From G020348385 sp964580235 (GTDB lineage: Bacteria; Acidobacteriota; Aminicenantia; Aminicenantales; Aminicenantaceae), in NCBI GenBank assembly GCA_964580235.1, contig CAZOJY010000066.1:1-19287 (forward strand): 19,287 bases of DNA. Reading direction: 5' to 3'. Made by a program: the position numbers and the translations under genes. The first letter of the stretch is position 1; each line of letters opens with the position of its first letter. The notes under the pieces were generated by a model. The model did not search any database. It worked only from the letters and a program-made list of their open reading frames with translations, and was not told the origin of the DNA. Of this stretch, positions 1 to 7,411 are shown in pieces.

Positions 1-816
1 CAAATCAATAACAATTGCAGAGGGCCCGATGGCAGGGAAGTGGATGTCGAAATCTTCGAAGTGGCTGATCTGCCGTACAGCGGCGCTCTTCATGTCCATA
101 GCCCAGATGTTGTGCCGCTGGTTCGGGCCTCTGTCAGAAAGGAAGTAGAGTGTATTGCCGTGCCACATGGGCTGCGAATCATTGGCGGGATTGTTGGTGA
201 TATTTTTTGCTTTTATTTGATCGAGATCAAAGAGCCAGATATCAGGAGCCATCCCCCCGCGGTACCGCTTCCATGTGCGGAAATCCCGGGAGATAGGCAT
301 ATAGGCAAGGGTATTACCGTCAGGGGATAGAGAGCCGAATTCGCCGTACGGGATAGGAAGCTTCTCGGGCAGCCCGCCTTCTCGAGGGATGCGGTAGAAC
401 TGGTTGTAGCGCTGGCGGCCGCTTTCCATCGACGAGGCGTAGAGAATGGACCTGCCATCCGGATACCAGTCAATGTTGAGGTCGGTCATGCCATGGTGGG
501 TGAGCCGTTGGAGCTCGCCTCCCATCGAGGGGATGAGGTAGATGTCTGTGTTCCCATCGTAGTTGCCGCTGAAGGCGATTTTTGTTCCATCCGGAGAAAA
601 TCTGGGGAACATTTCCTCGCCGTGCGGGGAGCTGAGCCGGAAAGCCGTGCCTCCCTCCTTGGCCACGATCCAGATGTCACCGGCGTAAACAAAGCAGATG
701 TGAGTGGCGGACACGTCCGGGTACCGGAGCATACGGGCATTGACCTGGCTATGTAGAATTGTTGTGCTCGTTAGCAAAATCAGCGCGGTTAAAGAGACAA
801 AAATAATTTTTTTCAT
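1..816 (-). CDS. Tricorn protease homologue, N-terminal part (cut by window edge)
   Basis: The frame is open through 272 codons from the ATG at 816 to the left edge, so only the N-terminal part is present. The start has a clear GGAGG six bases upstream. Residues 1-23 form a signal peptide (MKKIIFVSLTALILLTS, then small residues), followed by beta-propeller repeats: PRFSPDGTKIAFSGNYDG, DWYPDGRSILYASS and GSLSPDGNTLAYMP are typical PD40/TolB-like blades. The combination RYPDVSATHICFVYAGDIW, then TWKRYRGGMAPDIW, then SQPMWHG and FLSDRGPNQRHNIW, is characteristic of bacterial tricorn-core protease homologues. In those proteins the propellers precede a PDZ and an S41-type serine protease domain. 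The catalytic part lies outside the window, so activity cannot be judged. Family knowledge: tricorn degrades oligopeptides. The signal peptide points to an extracytoplasmic role here. A plain TolB-like propeller protein is the alternative. Confidence 0.88.
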   Translation of the reverse strand, partial: MKKIIFVSLTALILLTSTTILHSQVNARMLRYPDVSATHICFVYAGDIWIVAKEGGTAFRLSSPHGEEMFPRFSPDGTKIAFSGNYDGNTDIYLIPSMGGELQRLTHHGMTDLNIDWYPDGRSILYASSMESGRQRYNQFYRIPREGGLPEKLPIPYGEFGSLSPDGNTLAYMPISRDFRTWKRYRGGMAPDIWLFDLDQIKAKNITNNPANDSQPMWHGNTLYFLSDRGPNQRHNIWAMDMKSAAVRQISHFEDFDIHFPAIGPSAIVIDL

Positions 817-1136
817 TTTTTCCTCCTCTGTATTCATTTCTGTATTATCGATAGATTAATGATAACTAAAAATGATACAAAATATCCAGCCGCGTGTTCA
901 GTCTTGCGAGCATATGAAGAAAGCCCTTTGCATATATGTGCCTTTTAAGCCCGTCAATGTTAAAAAATTCTTTGTAATCACTTGATTTTAACATCGAGGT
1001 TTTAGCACATGAAGGCACATTTGTCGGTCAACACGCCGATCATCTTGGAAGTGCTGGTTGAGCCGGGACATGATCAAATAAGCCGCCGGCCAAACACGAG
1101 AAATGGTTCTTATTATTTCATAAATTTGTGAAATCT
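817..1136. other. Intergenic region without a recognisable gene
   Basis: This 320-base stretch separates the tricorn-like gene from the end of the M49 gene. It must hold the promoter of the tricorn-like gene, but I see no convincing -35/-10 pair. A 9-bp inverted repeat (ATGTGCCTT at 936-944, AAGGCACAT at 1012-1020) and a weak AT-rich stem just after the M49 stop (ATTTCA/TGAAAT) are the only structures noticed. A 39-codon plus-strand frame starting at 1010 has no recognisable features or ribosome site. Confidence 0.5.
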
Positions 1137-2849
1137 CTAGAACTTGTAGATGGGTTGGATGTCGACCGGGATATCGGTTAGTCCGTCCAGTAAGCCTCGG
1201 ATCACGCTGTTGATCTTTCCGTATTTATCGATGAAGGCGGCGGCGCTTTCGTAGTTTCCGTCGCCCTCAAGGATCAGGATTTTTTGAGTCATTTCTGTGA
1301 TTGAGTCCTCGATTTTGTCCATGTCTACGCTGAATTTCTTGGTCTCAGGATCGTATTGGAAGGCACCAGTTTCCCTGTGAAAGTTCAACTGCATTAAGGT
1401 TGCCATCCCATGGGCTTCATGCGCGCCGAACCGGATGGAACGGAACATCCCAGCCAGGTAAGTAGTGTAGATTTCCTGCGCGTTCTCCTCGGGAATCAGG
1501 CCTTTTTCGATCAAGAAGGGCACATTGTGCATGCCGACGATGGTGGCTTTGCACTCTTCGATAGGCGAATATTTATCGGCCAACGCTTTCCTCACCGTTG
1601 TTTCTGTCCCGTCCTCAAGTGTGATGTAGTTCGATCCGAACACATGGGAAATCTCATGGAGCAGAGTTTCTGTAAAGTAGGCATAGAAAGATACATGTTG
1701 TGAATCCTCCTCAGCCAGGACCTTTTTTGAGATAGGCACAAGCACCTTGTCGAATTTGGCCTCCTGGACGTTTTTAAGGAAAACTTTTTTAGTGCCTTTT
1801 TCCTCGCGGATCCTTTCCTCGTTCGGAAGGACAAACGCCAGCGTCTGAACGCCTGCCTTCGTGTCGCCGGCGGCAAACACCTCGATTACCACATTGAGCG
1901 GCGATGCCAGCCCTTCGATTTTGGCGTTTTTGTATTTTGATTCCACAGGCAGCAGGCTTTGCATTTCTCCCAGGTGGTCGAGGTAGGCTTTGAGCTTGGC
2001 CATTTCGGCAAAATCATTGATGTAGATAAAACTTTCGTAGGCAGCCTTCAACCCGAACAGACTATCCTCATAGACCTCATAAGGGCCGATCAGGATTTCC
2101 AGGAGATTTCCCTCCAGATCGATCCACATCGTATCGCTTTTGTACCACTCGTTGGCCAGCAGATCCTTGGCCTTCTGGTTGAGGTAGGCCTTGAAGGATT
2201 CCTCAGTGGAGATTTCTGCTGCTTCCCTAAGGTACCTGCCCACAACCTCCAGGTCTTTTTTGTAAGCTTCGTTGTAGGGGACAGCAATCAGGCTGTCATC
2301 CTGCTTCCTGACAACGGTGTATGTGCCCTCCAGCCTGGATTTCCTGTCAGGATTCGCTTTCACATAATCTTCGAAATAGTCCTTGGTCATATCCGGCGGA
2401 TAAAAGCCGGCTCCCAAAGGTTTGGGATCGGTTCCGATAAAAGGTTTATTTTCATCCAGACGGTCAAAGGGCCCGAAATTGATCGTGAGATAGCGCACGA
2501 AATCTTTGGCTGCTGGATGGTCTGCATTCTCGAAATTCTGCAGAATCTCCAATCCCACATGGGAGGCCTGCTTCCAGAAGATTGTGTCGATTGCCTTGGC
2601 TGCCATTACCAGCTTCTCGAGGACCTGCTTCTGCTCGTCGTTCAGCAAATTTTCGTCATATGTGATTTCGGTAGGAGCAAACTTGGCCAGACGCTCCTTG
2701 ATATCTGGAACGACCGAATAACCCGCGATTTCTCTCACACCGACTTCCTCAGACACTTCTTCCTCCTTGGGATTGCAGGCATAATTGAAGATAGTGGCAA
2801 ACACAAACAGGATAACTGCTGAAAATGCTGTAAAATGCTTAGCTTTCAT
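1137..2849 (-). CDS. Dipeptidyl peptidase III-like zinc metallopeptidase (family M49), lipoprotein
   Basis: This 570-residue protein starts at an ATG preceded by AGGAGG seven bases upstream. The N-terminus has a hydrophobic segment ending in NYAC (Cys25), a probable lipoprotein signal, so it should be anchored outside the cytoplasm. The zinc site is H398-E-I-S-H402 with a downstream EECKA (E431, E432), the arrangement of family M49. Classical DPP III has the hexapeptide HELLGH; the pentapeptide HEISH form is known from Caldithrix abyssi DPP III, of similar length. Expected role: zinc-dependent release of dipeptides from the N-terminus of oligopeptides. It is transcribed away from a 233-bp repeat element that occupies its upstream region, with three TATTCATA octamers (plus-strand sense) just upstream. 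Family assignment is strong; substrate is unknown. A bacterial M49-like protein with reduced DPP activity is possible. Confidence 0.9.
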   Translation of the reverse strand: MKAKHFTAFSAVILFVFATIFNYACNPKEEEVSEEVGVREIAGYSVVPDIKERLAKFAPTEITYDENLLNDEQKQVLEKLVMAAKAIDTIFWKQASHVGLEILQNFENADHPAAKDFVRYLTINFGPFDRLDENKPFIGTDPKPLGAGFYPPDMTKDYFEDYVKANPDRKSRLEGTYTVVRKQDDSLIAVPYNEAYKKDLEVVGRYLREAAEISTEESFKAYLNQKAKDLLANEWYKSDTMWIDLEGNLLEILIGPYEVYEDSLFGLKAAYESFIYINDFAEMAKLKAYLDHLGEMQSLLPVESKYKNAKIEGLASPLNVVIEVFAAGDTKAGVQTLAFVLPNEERIREEKGTKKVFLKNVQEAKFDKVLVPISKKVLAEEDSQHVSFYAYFTETLLHEISHVFGSNYITLEDGTETTVRKALADKYSPIEECKATIVGMHNVPFLIEKGLIPEENAQEIYTTYLAGMFRSIRFGAHEAHGMATLMQLNFHRETGAFQYDPETKKFSVDMDKIEDSITEMTQKILILEGDGNYESAAAFIDKYGKINSVIRGLLDGLTDIPVDIQPIYKF

Positions 2850-2868
2850 ACCAATTCCTCCTAACTTT

Positions 2869-3101
2869 ACCTGAATTATTCATAAAAACCGTTGATTCCT
2901 TCATTTACAAAAAAAATATGAATTTCATATTTATTCATACTATTCATAAACAGTTTCTGCCCTACGGGCAAGCCGATTTTCTGTTGCAAATGTAGTGAAG
3001 CAATCTCTGGCGATTGCTTCGTCGTAATACTCCTCGCAACGACAGCTTCATGGGCCGCTGCCTTGCCGCTGCGGTAATCTCAACTCGTGAATAATTCAGG
3101 T
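2869..3101. repeat. MITE-like element with 14-bp terminal inverted repeats and an internal palindrome
   Basis: ACCTGAATTATTCA (2869-2882) and its exact reverse complement (3088-3101) bound a 233-bp non-coding stretch. The triplet TTA sits directly outside both CCTG ends, so a 3-bp target duplication is possible. Inside are a stem TGCCC/GGGCA (2958-2970) and an imperfect palindrome at 2981-3045. The palindrome's core is GAAGCAATC (2997-3005) facing GATTGCTTC (3012-3020), and its ends read CTGT and ACAG. On the minus strand the palindrome contains TTGCGAGGAG upstream of CGAAGCAATC, which resembles a palindromic intergenic repeat seen in many bacterial genomes (recollection, not a search). The element lies in the 315-base gap between the racemase and M49 genes and contains no plausible coding frame. 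It may supply the M49 promoter. Confidence 0.6.
2877..2948 (-). promoter_or_regulatory. Candidate operator cluster upstream of the M49 gene
   Basis: The octamer TATTCATA occurs exactly three times: 2877-2884, 2932-2939 and 2941-2948. The last two start 9 bp apart. A 15-bp palindrome, ATATGAA-T-TTCATAT (2916-2930), adjoins them. All lie 28-99 bases upstream of the M49 start codon at 2849. Repeated half-sites at near-helical spacing suggest a DNA-binding protein site. AT-rich chance similarity or sequence inherited from the surrounding repeat element is the alternative. Confidence 0.35.
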
Positions 3102-3164
3102 TAACCGTAAGTAATAAAAAACCTAAAAACAGCCAAAAACTCAACTGCAGGTTATAAAAGACGA

Positions 3165-3875
3165 TTATTTAAATTCATAACCTGCCTCTATGATACAGGC
3201 TTTCGCCGCGATTCGTAAAGGTTCAATGAGAGGTGTGGGAATATCTAGATCATTCAGCGCCAGGGGCACTTCGGTGCATCCTGCTATGATGGCATCAGCT
3301 CCTCGGGCAATTAGGACCTTAGCAATGTTGACAAGTGTTTCTTTTGGAAAGCCAGAAGTAAAACCGGCTTTTATTCCTTTTGGACCGAAGATCGCGGCCA
3401 TCACCTGATTCTGTTCGTCTCCCTCAGGATGGATGACTTCGATACTTTCTTTGCCGAAAGCATCATGAAAGAGCCGCGATTCAAGCGTGCCCGTGCTGGC
3501 CACAAGGCCGGCCTTTAAGATATCTGGAACCGCGTTTTTCGCCCATTTGACAGCCTCATCCAGCAGGCTTAAAAAGGGGATATCAACCTGGTTTCGGATT
3601 ACCGGATAAAAATAATGGGCTGTCACACAGGGCATGACCACAAAGTCGGCCCCAGCATTCTTCAGACGCTGGAATCCATCTACGAGCAGGGATGTGGGTC
3701 TTGGCCCTTTTTCCAGGATGGCATCGGTCCTCGGCGGAATCTCCGGATTAGAATAAATGATGGTTTTGATGTGCTCCTGATCGGTATCAGCCTTGGTTTG
3801 CTTTACGATCTGCTCGTAAAAATAGGCCGTGGCCTCAGGTCCCATCCCTCCCAGGATCCCGATGGTTTTTTTCAT
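3165..3875 (-). CDS. Aspartate/glutamate racemase family protein
   Basis: This 236-residue protein opens with MKKTIGILGGMGPEATAYFY, the typical start of cofactor-independent Asp/Glu racemases (PLP-independent, two-cysteine mechanism). Both catalytic-type cysteines are present: C83 in MPCVTAHYF and C200 in AGCTEVPL. The residue after C83 is Val where most members have Asn (PCNTAH), a possible change of substrate. Length matches the family. Its ATG overlaps the stop of the upstream S58 peptidase gene in an ATGA (3872-3875), so the two are translationally coupled. No signal peptide is seen, so it should be cytoplasmic, unlike its exported neighbours. Expected reaction: interconversion of L- and D-forms of an acidic amino acid. 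Hydantoin or maleate isomerase relatives share the fold, so the substrate is open. Confidence 0.88.
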   Translation of the reverse strand: MKKTIGILGGMGPEATAYFYEQIVKQTKADTDQEHIKTIIYSNPEIPPRTDAILEKGPRPTSLLVDGFQRLKNAGADFVVMPCVTAHYFYPVIRNQVDIPFLSLLDEAVKWAKNAVPDILKAGLVASTGTLESRLFHDAFGKESIEVIHPEGDEQNQVMAAIFGPKGIKAGFTSGFPKETLVNIAKVLIARGADAIIAGCTEVPLALNDLDIPTPLIEPLRIAAKACIIEAGYEFK

Positions 3876-5011
3876 CTCTTGGGCACCTCATCCATGATGG
3901 CCTTGACCTTGTCCAGAGGAAGAGCTTCCTGTTTTCGTCCGTCTTTTCCTTCCATGCTTGTCGCTTTGAAAAGGGAATTCAAGATGGCTTCTTCCGAAGC
4001 TTCGGCCGCGGCCAGGAACAGAGAAGACATCCGGTCTGTCCGGAGAATTTCCTTTTTGATTGTGTTCTCTCTTGTCCGGTAAGGAATCCTTATGCTCTCG
4101 GCTGCGGAGAAGGCAATACAGTAGTCTCCGCTTCCGCTTGTATAAAACCCACCTGTTCTTGGGATTCCGAGAAGAGCCCGCTCGGCCAACCGTTTCAGAT
4201 TATGGCTGTCCAGAGGTGCATCAGTCGCCACAACCACCATGCAGGATCCAGCCGGATCTTTTTCCTCAACAGAACGCCTCATGTAATAATTGCCCAACTT
4301 GATGCCGACAGGATAGCCGTTGATCTGGAGGATGCCTCCGTGATTTGTCTGAACAAGAACTCCAACAGTATAACCGCCTCTTGATTCAGGAAGCTTGCGG
4401 GAAGACGTCCCGATGCCTCCCTTCCATCCGTAGGCAGATGTTCCTGTTCCTGCTCCCACACATCCTTCTTCCACAGGCCCTGAGGCAGCCTTCGTGATCG
4501 CTTCTATAACATCTTCTTTTTTGACATGCCTTCCCCGGATATCATTCAGGTATCCGTCATTTGTCTCGCCGACTACTGGATTTACGGACCCGACTGTCTC
4601 ATTGCCAGATAGGGAGAGAATGTAATCGATGACAGCATCGGCGGCCGTCGGGACACTCAGCGTGTTTGTCAGGATGATCGGGGTTTCGATGTTTCCCAGT
4701 TCTTCCACTTGAGAGATGCCTGTCAGCTTCCCAAATCCATTGGCCACATAGATGGCTCCGGGGACTTTTTGCTGAAAGATGTTACCCCCATGGGCAAGGA
4801 TGGCCGTGACACCGGTGCGGATGCTGTCACCCTCGATCAGTGTGACATGTCCGACTTTGACGCCAGGCACATCGGTGATGGCATTTAAAGGGCCGGGGCT
4901 GAGAATGCCGGTTTTGATTCCGAATTCCCTGAGCCGCGGACGCTGTTCATTTGTTGTCATGGCAACTCCCACTACAGATATTGCCATAAGAACCAAAAAT
5001 AAATGTTTCAT
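3872..5011 (-). CDS. P1-family (S58, DmpA-type) aminopeptidase, exported
   Basis: The protein has 379 residues from the preferred ATG at 5011, which has AAGGA upstream. In-frame starts at 5029 (ATG) and 5074 (TTG) lack a good ribosome site and would bury the signal peptide MKHLFLVLMAISVVGVAM. The block NAITDVPGVKVGHVTL and the later GWKGGIGTSSR (the serines at 203 and 204) are hallmarks of peptidase family S58. These are Ntn-type enzymes that autocleave before a nucleophilic Ser to give two chains. Known members release N-terminal D- or L-residues or beta-peptides. It is the second gene of a probable operon: the cupin gene lies 74 bp upstream and the racemase overlaps its stop codon. Pairing of a possible D-aminopeptidase with an amino-acid racemase suggests processing of peptides with D- or unusual residues; that is inference. 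Confidence 0.9.
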   Translation of the reverse strand: MKHLFLVLMAISVVGVAMTTNEQRPRLREFGIKTGILSPGPLNAITDVPGVKVGHVTLIEGDSIRTGVTAILAHGGNIFQQKVPGAIYVANGFGKLTGISQVEELGNIETPIILTNTLSVPTAADAVIDYILSLSGNETVGSVNPVVGETNDGYLNDIRGRHVKKEDVIEAITKAASGPVEEGCVGAGTGTSAYGWKGGIGTSSRKLPESRGGYTVGVLVQTNHGGILQINGYPVGIKLGNYYMRRSVEEKDPAGSCMVVVATDAPLDSHNLKRLAERALLGIPRTGGFYTSGSGDYCIAFSAAESIRIPYRTRENTIKKEILRTDRMSSLFLAAAEASEEAILNSLFKATSMEGKDGRKQEALPLDKVKAIMDEVPKR

Positions 5012-5085
5012 TTTTCCCAATTCCTTCATGATAAAAGAGAATAAAATGTTAGTGAATGTGCCTTGAAAATGCAAGCCGGGTGGAT

Positions 5086-5421
5086 TTAGATCTTTTTCTC
5101 TTTGATCATCATAAGCAGCATCTTGAACTTCTCTGCAGCCTTGACAGCATGGGGGATGTCTGCCGGCATGATGATGAACTCACCCTCATTGAGAATGTGC
5201 GATTCGCTGCCGATTATGATCTCGGCAGTCCCGGCCAGGATCTGAACAGCTGCATCGAAAGGGGCCGTGTGCTCACTCAATGATTGGCCTTTATCGAAGG
5301 CAAAAAGTGTCAGATTTCCCGTTTCTTTTTTGATGAGCATTTTGCTGACAACAGAATCCGATGCATATTCAATGGCATCCTTGATTGCAACCGGCTGAGC
5401 TCTGTATAGAGTGTCTGTCAT
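5086..5421 (-). CDS. Small cupin-domain protein
   Basis: A single cupin barrel of 111 residues from the ATG at 5421, which has GGAG six bases upstream. Starts at 5433 and 5442 are in frame but have poorer ribosome sites. The core runs GQSLSEHTAPFDAAVQILAG, then GEFIIMPADIPHAVKA. Cupin motif 1 keeps one His (EHTAPFD) rather than the HxH pair, while motif 2 keeps its His (IPHAV), so the metal site is reduced. This EHTAPFDA form is common in small bacterial cupins of unknown function. It has no export signal. It is the first gene of the probable cupin / S58 peptidase / racemase operon and is divergent from the histidine-repeat lipoprotein gene. It could be a sensor, isomerase or binding protein; no specific role is supported. 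Confidence 0.85.
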   Translation of the reverse strand: MTDTLYRAQPVAIKDAIEYASDSVVSKMLIKKETGNLTLFAFDKGQSLSEHTAPFDAAVQILAGTAEIIIGSESHILNEGEFIIMPADIPHAVKAAEKFKMLLMMIKEKKI

Positions 5422-5443
5422 TTTTTTCTCCATGATCTTCATT

Positions 5444-5493
5444 AAGGTTTATCCGATCCATTATATCCCTAGAATTGCTTTAAGGTAAACCTT
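5444..5493 (-). promoter_or_regulatory. Probable promoter and operator of the cupin operon
   Basis: On the minus strand a perfect -10 TATAAT lies at 5465-5460, about 40 bases from the cupin ATG. A recognisable -35 is lacking (TTACCT at the right distance, poor). The -10 is bracketed by a perfect inverted repeat, AAGGTTTA (5444-5451) and TAAACCTT (5486-5493), which would suit a repressor or activator site. Promoter assignment rests on the -10 alone. Confidence 0.35.
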
Positions 5494-5534
5494 TTATACA
5501 ATGTCATTCTTCAGCAATCGGTTTCTCCTTTAAC

Positions 5535-5563
5535 TTGACTTGTATTTCTTCAAATGCCATAAT
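5535..5563 (+). promoter_or_regulatory. Sigma-70-type promoter of the histidine-repeat lipoprotein gene
   Basis: TTGACT (5535-5540), a 17-bp spacer, then CATAAT (5558-5563) form a good housekeeping-type promoter on the plus strand. It is about 87 bases upstream of the ATG at 5650, leaving a leader of roughly 80 bases. The leader contains TTTATCCGA, also found in the leader of the divergent cupin gene. Confidence 0.55.
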
Positions 5564-5649
5564 TATATTAATCATATAGACATTGTAGGAATAGGGTTTT
5601 TTAGGTAGATTTATCCGACCAAACTAAAATATTTGTGATGGAGTCAAAA

Positions 5650-6012
5650 ATGACACGAAAAGATTTTTTAAAAACCGCTTTTAGCGGCGTTTTGGGAGTA
5701 CTTTTTTACGCTGGCCTTTCCAGCTGCAAAAGTCCGGCTTCACCTCAGGCACCCAATAATTCCAATCAAAAAACTTTTATTTCGACATCGAATTCTGGCC
5801 ATACCCATTCCGTGAAGATCAACAGAAGTGAAATCGAAAATCCTCCCGGTGCCGGCATCACCCGCCAGACATCATTGTCTTCCGGCCACACGCACACTTT
5901 CTCCATGAGCCAGGCACAGCTTCAGAACGTAAATGGCGGAAATAAAGTTGAGATTACCGATTCAGTTTCTAGCGGGCACAGCCATAAATACACCATTGAA
6001 AAATGGTTCTGA
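5650..6012 (+). CDS. Small lipoprotein with three GHTH/GHSH repeats
   Basis: I do not recognise a named family. The ATG at 5650 is preferred because GGAG lies six bases upstream; GTG 5635 and ATG 5638 are in frame but less likely. The 120-residue product begins MTRKDFLKTAFSG, a Tat-like leader (TRK in place of RR), and reaches a lipobox LSSC (C26), so it is probably an exported lipoprotein. After a short Ser/Asn/Pro linker come repeats of about 30 residues, each starting SGHxH: His pairs at 51/53, 80/82 and 110/112. The segments between are polar and alternate like beta strands. Six regularly spaced histidines suggest binding of a transition metal such as copper or zinc (inference). It ends 10 bp from the convergent aldo/keto reductase, also with a twin-arginine leader, and is divergent from the cupin operon. 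Confidence 0.8.
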   Translation: MTRKDFLKTAFSGVLGVLFYAGLSSCKSPASPQAPNNSNQKTFISTSNSGHTHSVKINRSEIENPPGAGITRQTSLSSGHTHTFSMSQAQLQNVNGGNKVEITDSVSSGHSHKYTIEKWF

Positions 6013-6022
6013 AGCATTAAAT

Positions 6023-7372
6023 CTATACAGAATCAAGAGATAGCGTTTGGTGGGCGGCCATCAGAAGCCCCTGAATCTTCACTCCGTAAGAACAGGCCGC
6101 TTCACAGTACCCTGTGCAGCCAGTGCATACATCTGCTTTAGTTCTCTGGAGAGCGGCATATTTCTCCATTGCCTGTTTTTCCCGGCCCTGGCTCATGAAA
6201 TAATGCTGGTAGCGCATGATTGTGTTGACTGGCACGTCGTTCGGGCAGTAAGGTTCGCATTCCCCGCAGGCATGACGGCAGTACAGACCTTCGGAGAGAG
6301 ATTTGTAGTCTGCCAGCATCTCTTCCTCAACTGCCCCAAGTCTCCCTCCGGAAAGGGACACATAAAACTCGAGATCTTCGTATGTGTTGATGGTCGGGCA
6401 GACGGAATGGACGTCAGGATTGCTGAGACAGAACTTGATGGCCGCGCCTCGGACTTCTTTATCTCCTGTCAATCCGTATTTTTTTGCAAATTCTCTGCCT
6501 TTTTCGGCGCGGGCTCTGTACTCGCCGAGGATCTCATCGGCCGCTTCCGTGACCCTGCCTTTTTCTCTCATCCGTTCATACATCTGGTCGAGATCAGAGT
6601 ACGATCTGATAGGATCTGTCTTCATGAGGGTTGTTCCCATGTTCTTCTCATGGCAGGCCTTCAGAATTCTTTCACCTTTTTCTCTCTGGATAAAGTTATA
6701 GGTAAAAAGGACCACATCGAACCGTCCGTCATCAGCAGCTGCGAGAATGACCTGATCCATGGGATCTTTAATAAAACCAGACATCCGGTGTTCGATGCCG
6801 TGGTTGGACAGTCCTGAGAACCGGACTTTGCCTTCGGTTTTTAGCTCCCGAATTGCTTCGTGATAACCTTCGTGTGTCACCTGCCCGGTATCAGGAGTCA
6901 TGTGAATCATCAGGCAGTCGATGTAGTCTGTTTGGAGCCTTTCCAGGCTTTTCAGTGCCCTGGCAATGAGCCCTTCTTTGGTGGACTTGCCTAATCTGAA
7001 GTTCAGCTTGCTTGTGATGAAGAGCTTTTTTCGGTCTCTATCCTTGATGACCTGGCCGATGGTCCGTTCCGAGTTTCCGCGGGCATAATGCTCGGCCGTG
7101 TCGATGTAGTTTACTCCCACATCCAGTGCGGCTGCAAGGAGGCCGGTATCGGTTAGGATCCCTCCGCCGAATCCGATATCCGATGCTTTGAATCCTGTGC
7201 GTCCCAGCCTTCTGTATTCCTTTATCTTGGCTTTTTCTGTCCGAGCTTTCCTGCCATTTCCACCAAAAAGTTTATTTTTTCCTGTCAGTCCTAGGCCGGC
7301 AGCCACAGATAACGACGACTGAATAAATCCCCGCCGGCTCAATCTAGAAATCTGGGTCTTTTTTTTTAGCAT
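6023..7372 (-). CDS. Tat-exported aldo/keto reductase with C-terminal iron-sulfur domain
   Basis: This 449-residue protein starts at an ATG with AAGGA upstream. Residues 12-30 contain SRRGFIQSSLSVAAGLGL, a strong twin-arginine leader, so the folded, cofactor-loaded enzyme is probably exported. The aldo/keto reductase barrel (about 52-345) has the usual tetrad: D91 and Y96 (DTAEHY), K122 (ITSKLN) and H157 (LMIHM). The C-terminal part carries two four-cysteine motifs, C365/C369/C372/C376 and C416/C419/C423/C427, as expected for two [4Fe-4S] clusters. This domain combination is common in environmental bacteria and is annotated as oxidoreductase; the substrate is unknown. A promoter-like pair lies upstream at 7412-7441. 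Electron transfer through the clusters to an unknown envelope partner is an inference. Confidence 0.9.
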   Translation of the reverse strand: MLKKKTQISRLSRRGFIQSSLSVAAGLGLTGKNKLFGGNGRKARTEKAKIKEYRRLGRTGFKASDIGFGGGILTDTGLLAAALDVGVNYIDTAEHYARGNSERTIGQVIKDRDRKKLFITSKLNFRLGKSTKEGLIARALKSLERLQTDYIDCLMIHMTPDTGQVTHEGYHEAIRELKTEGKVRFSGLSNHGIEHRMSGFIKDPMDQVILAAADDGRFDVVLFTYNFIQREKGERILKACHEKNMGTTLMKTDPIRSYSDLDQMYERMREKGRVTEAADEILGEYRARAEKGREFAKKYGLTGDKEVRGAAIKFCLSNPDVHSVCPTINTYEDLEFYVSLSGGRLGAVEEEMLADYKSLSEGLYCRHACGECEPYCPNDVPVNTIMRYQHYFMSQGREKQAMEKYAALQRTKADVCTGCTGYCEAACSYGVKIQGLLMAAHQTLSLDSV

Positions 7373-7411
7373 AATCTTGTCCTTTTAATCCTTGATTTGG
7401 AACATCAATAA

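Noticed and set aside
1010..1129. 39-codon plus-strand frame in the first intergenic region
   Set aside because: No ribosome site, no recognisable motif and no neighbour in the same direction; likely chance.
1959..2822. Long plus-strand frame of 287 codons
   Set aside because: It lies antisense to the M49 gene, which has the HEISH and EECKA motifs, a ribosome site and a lipoprotein leader. The plus-strand product has no recognisable domain.
6047..6817. Plus-strand frame of 256 codons
   Set aside because: Antisense to the iron-sulfur and barrel part of the aldo/keto reductase; Cys- and Phe-rich mirror composition and no ribosome site.
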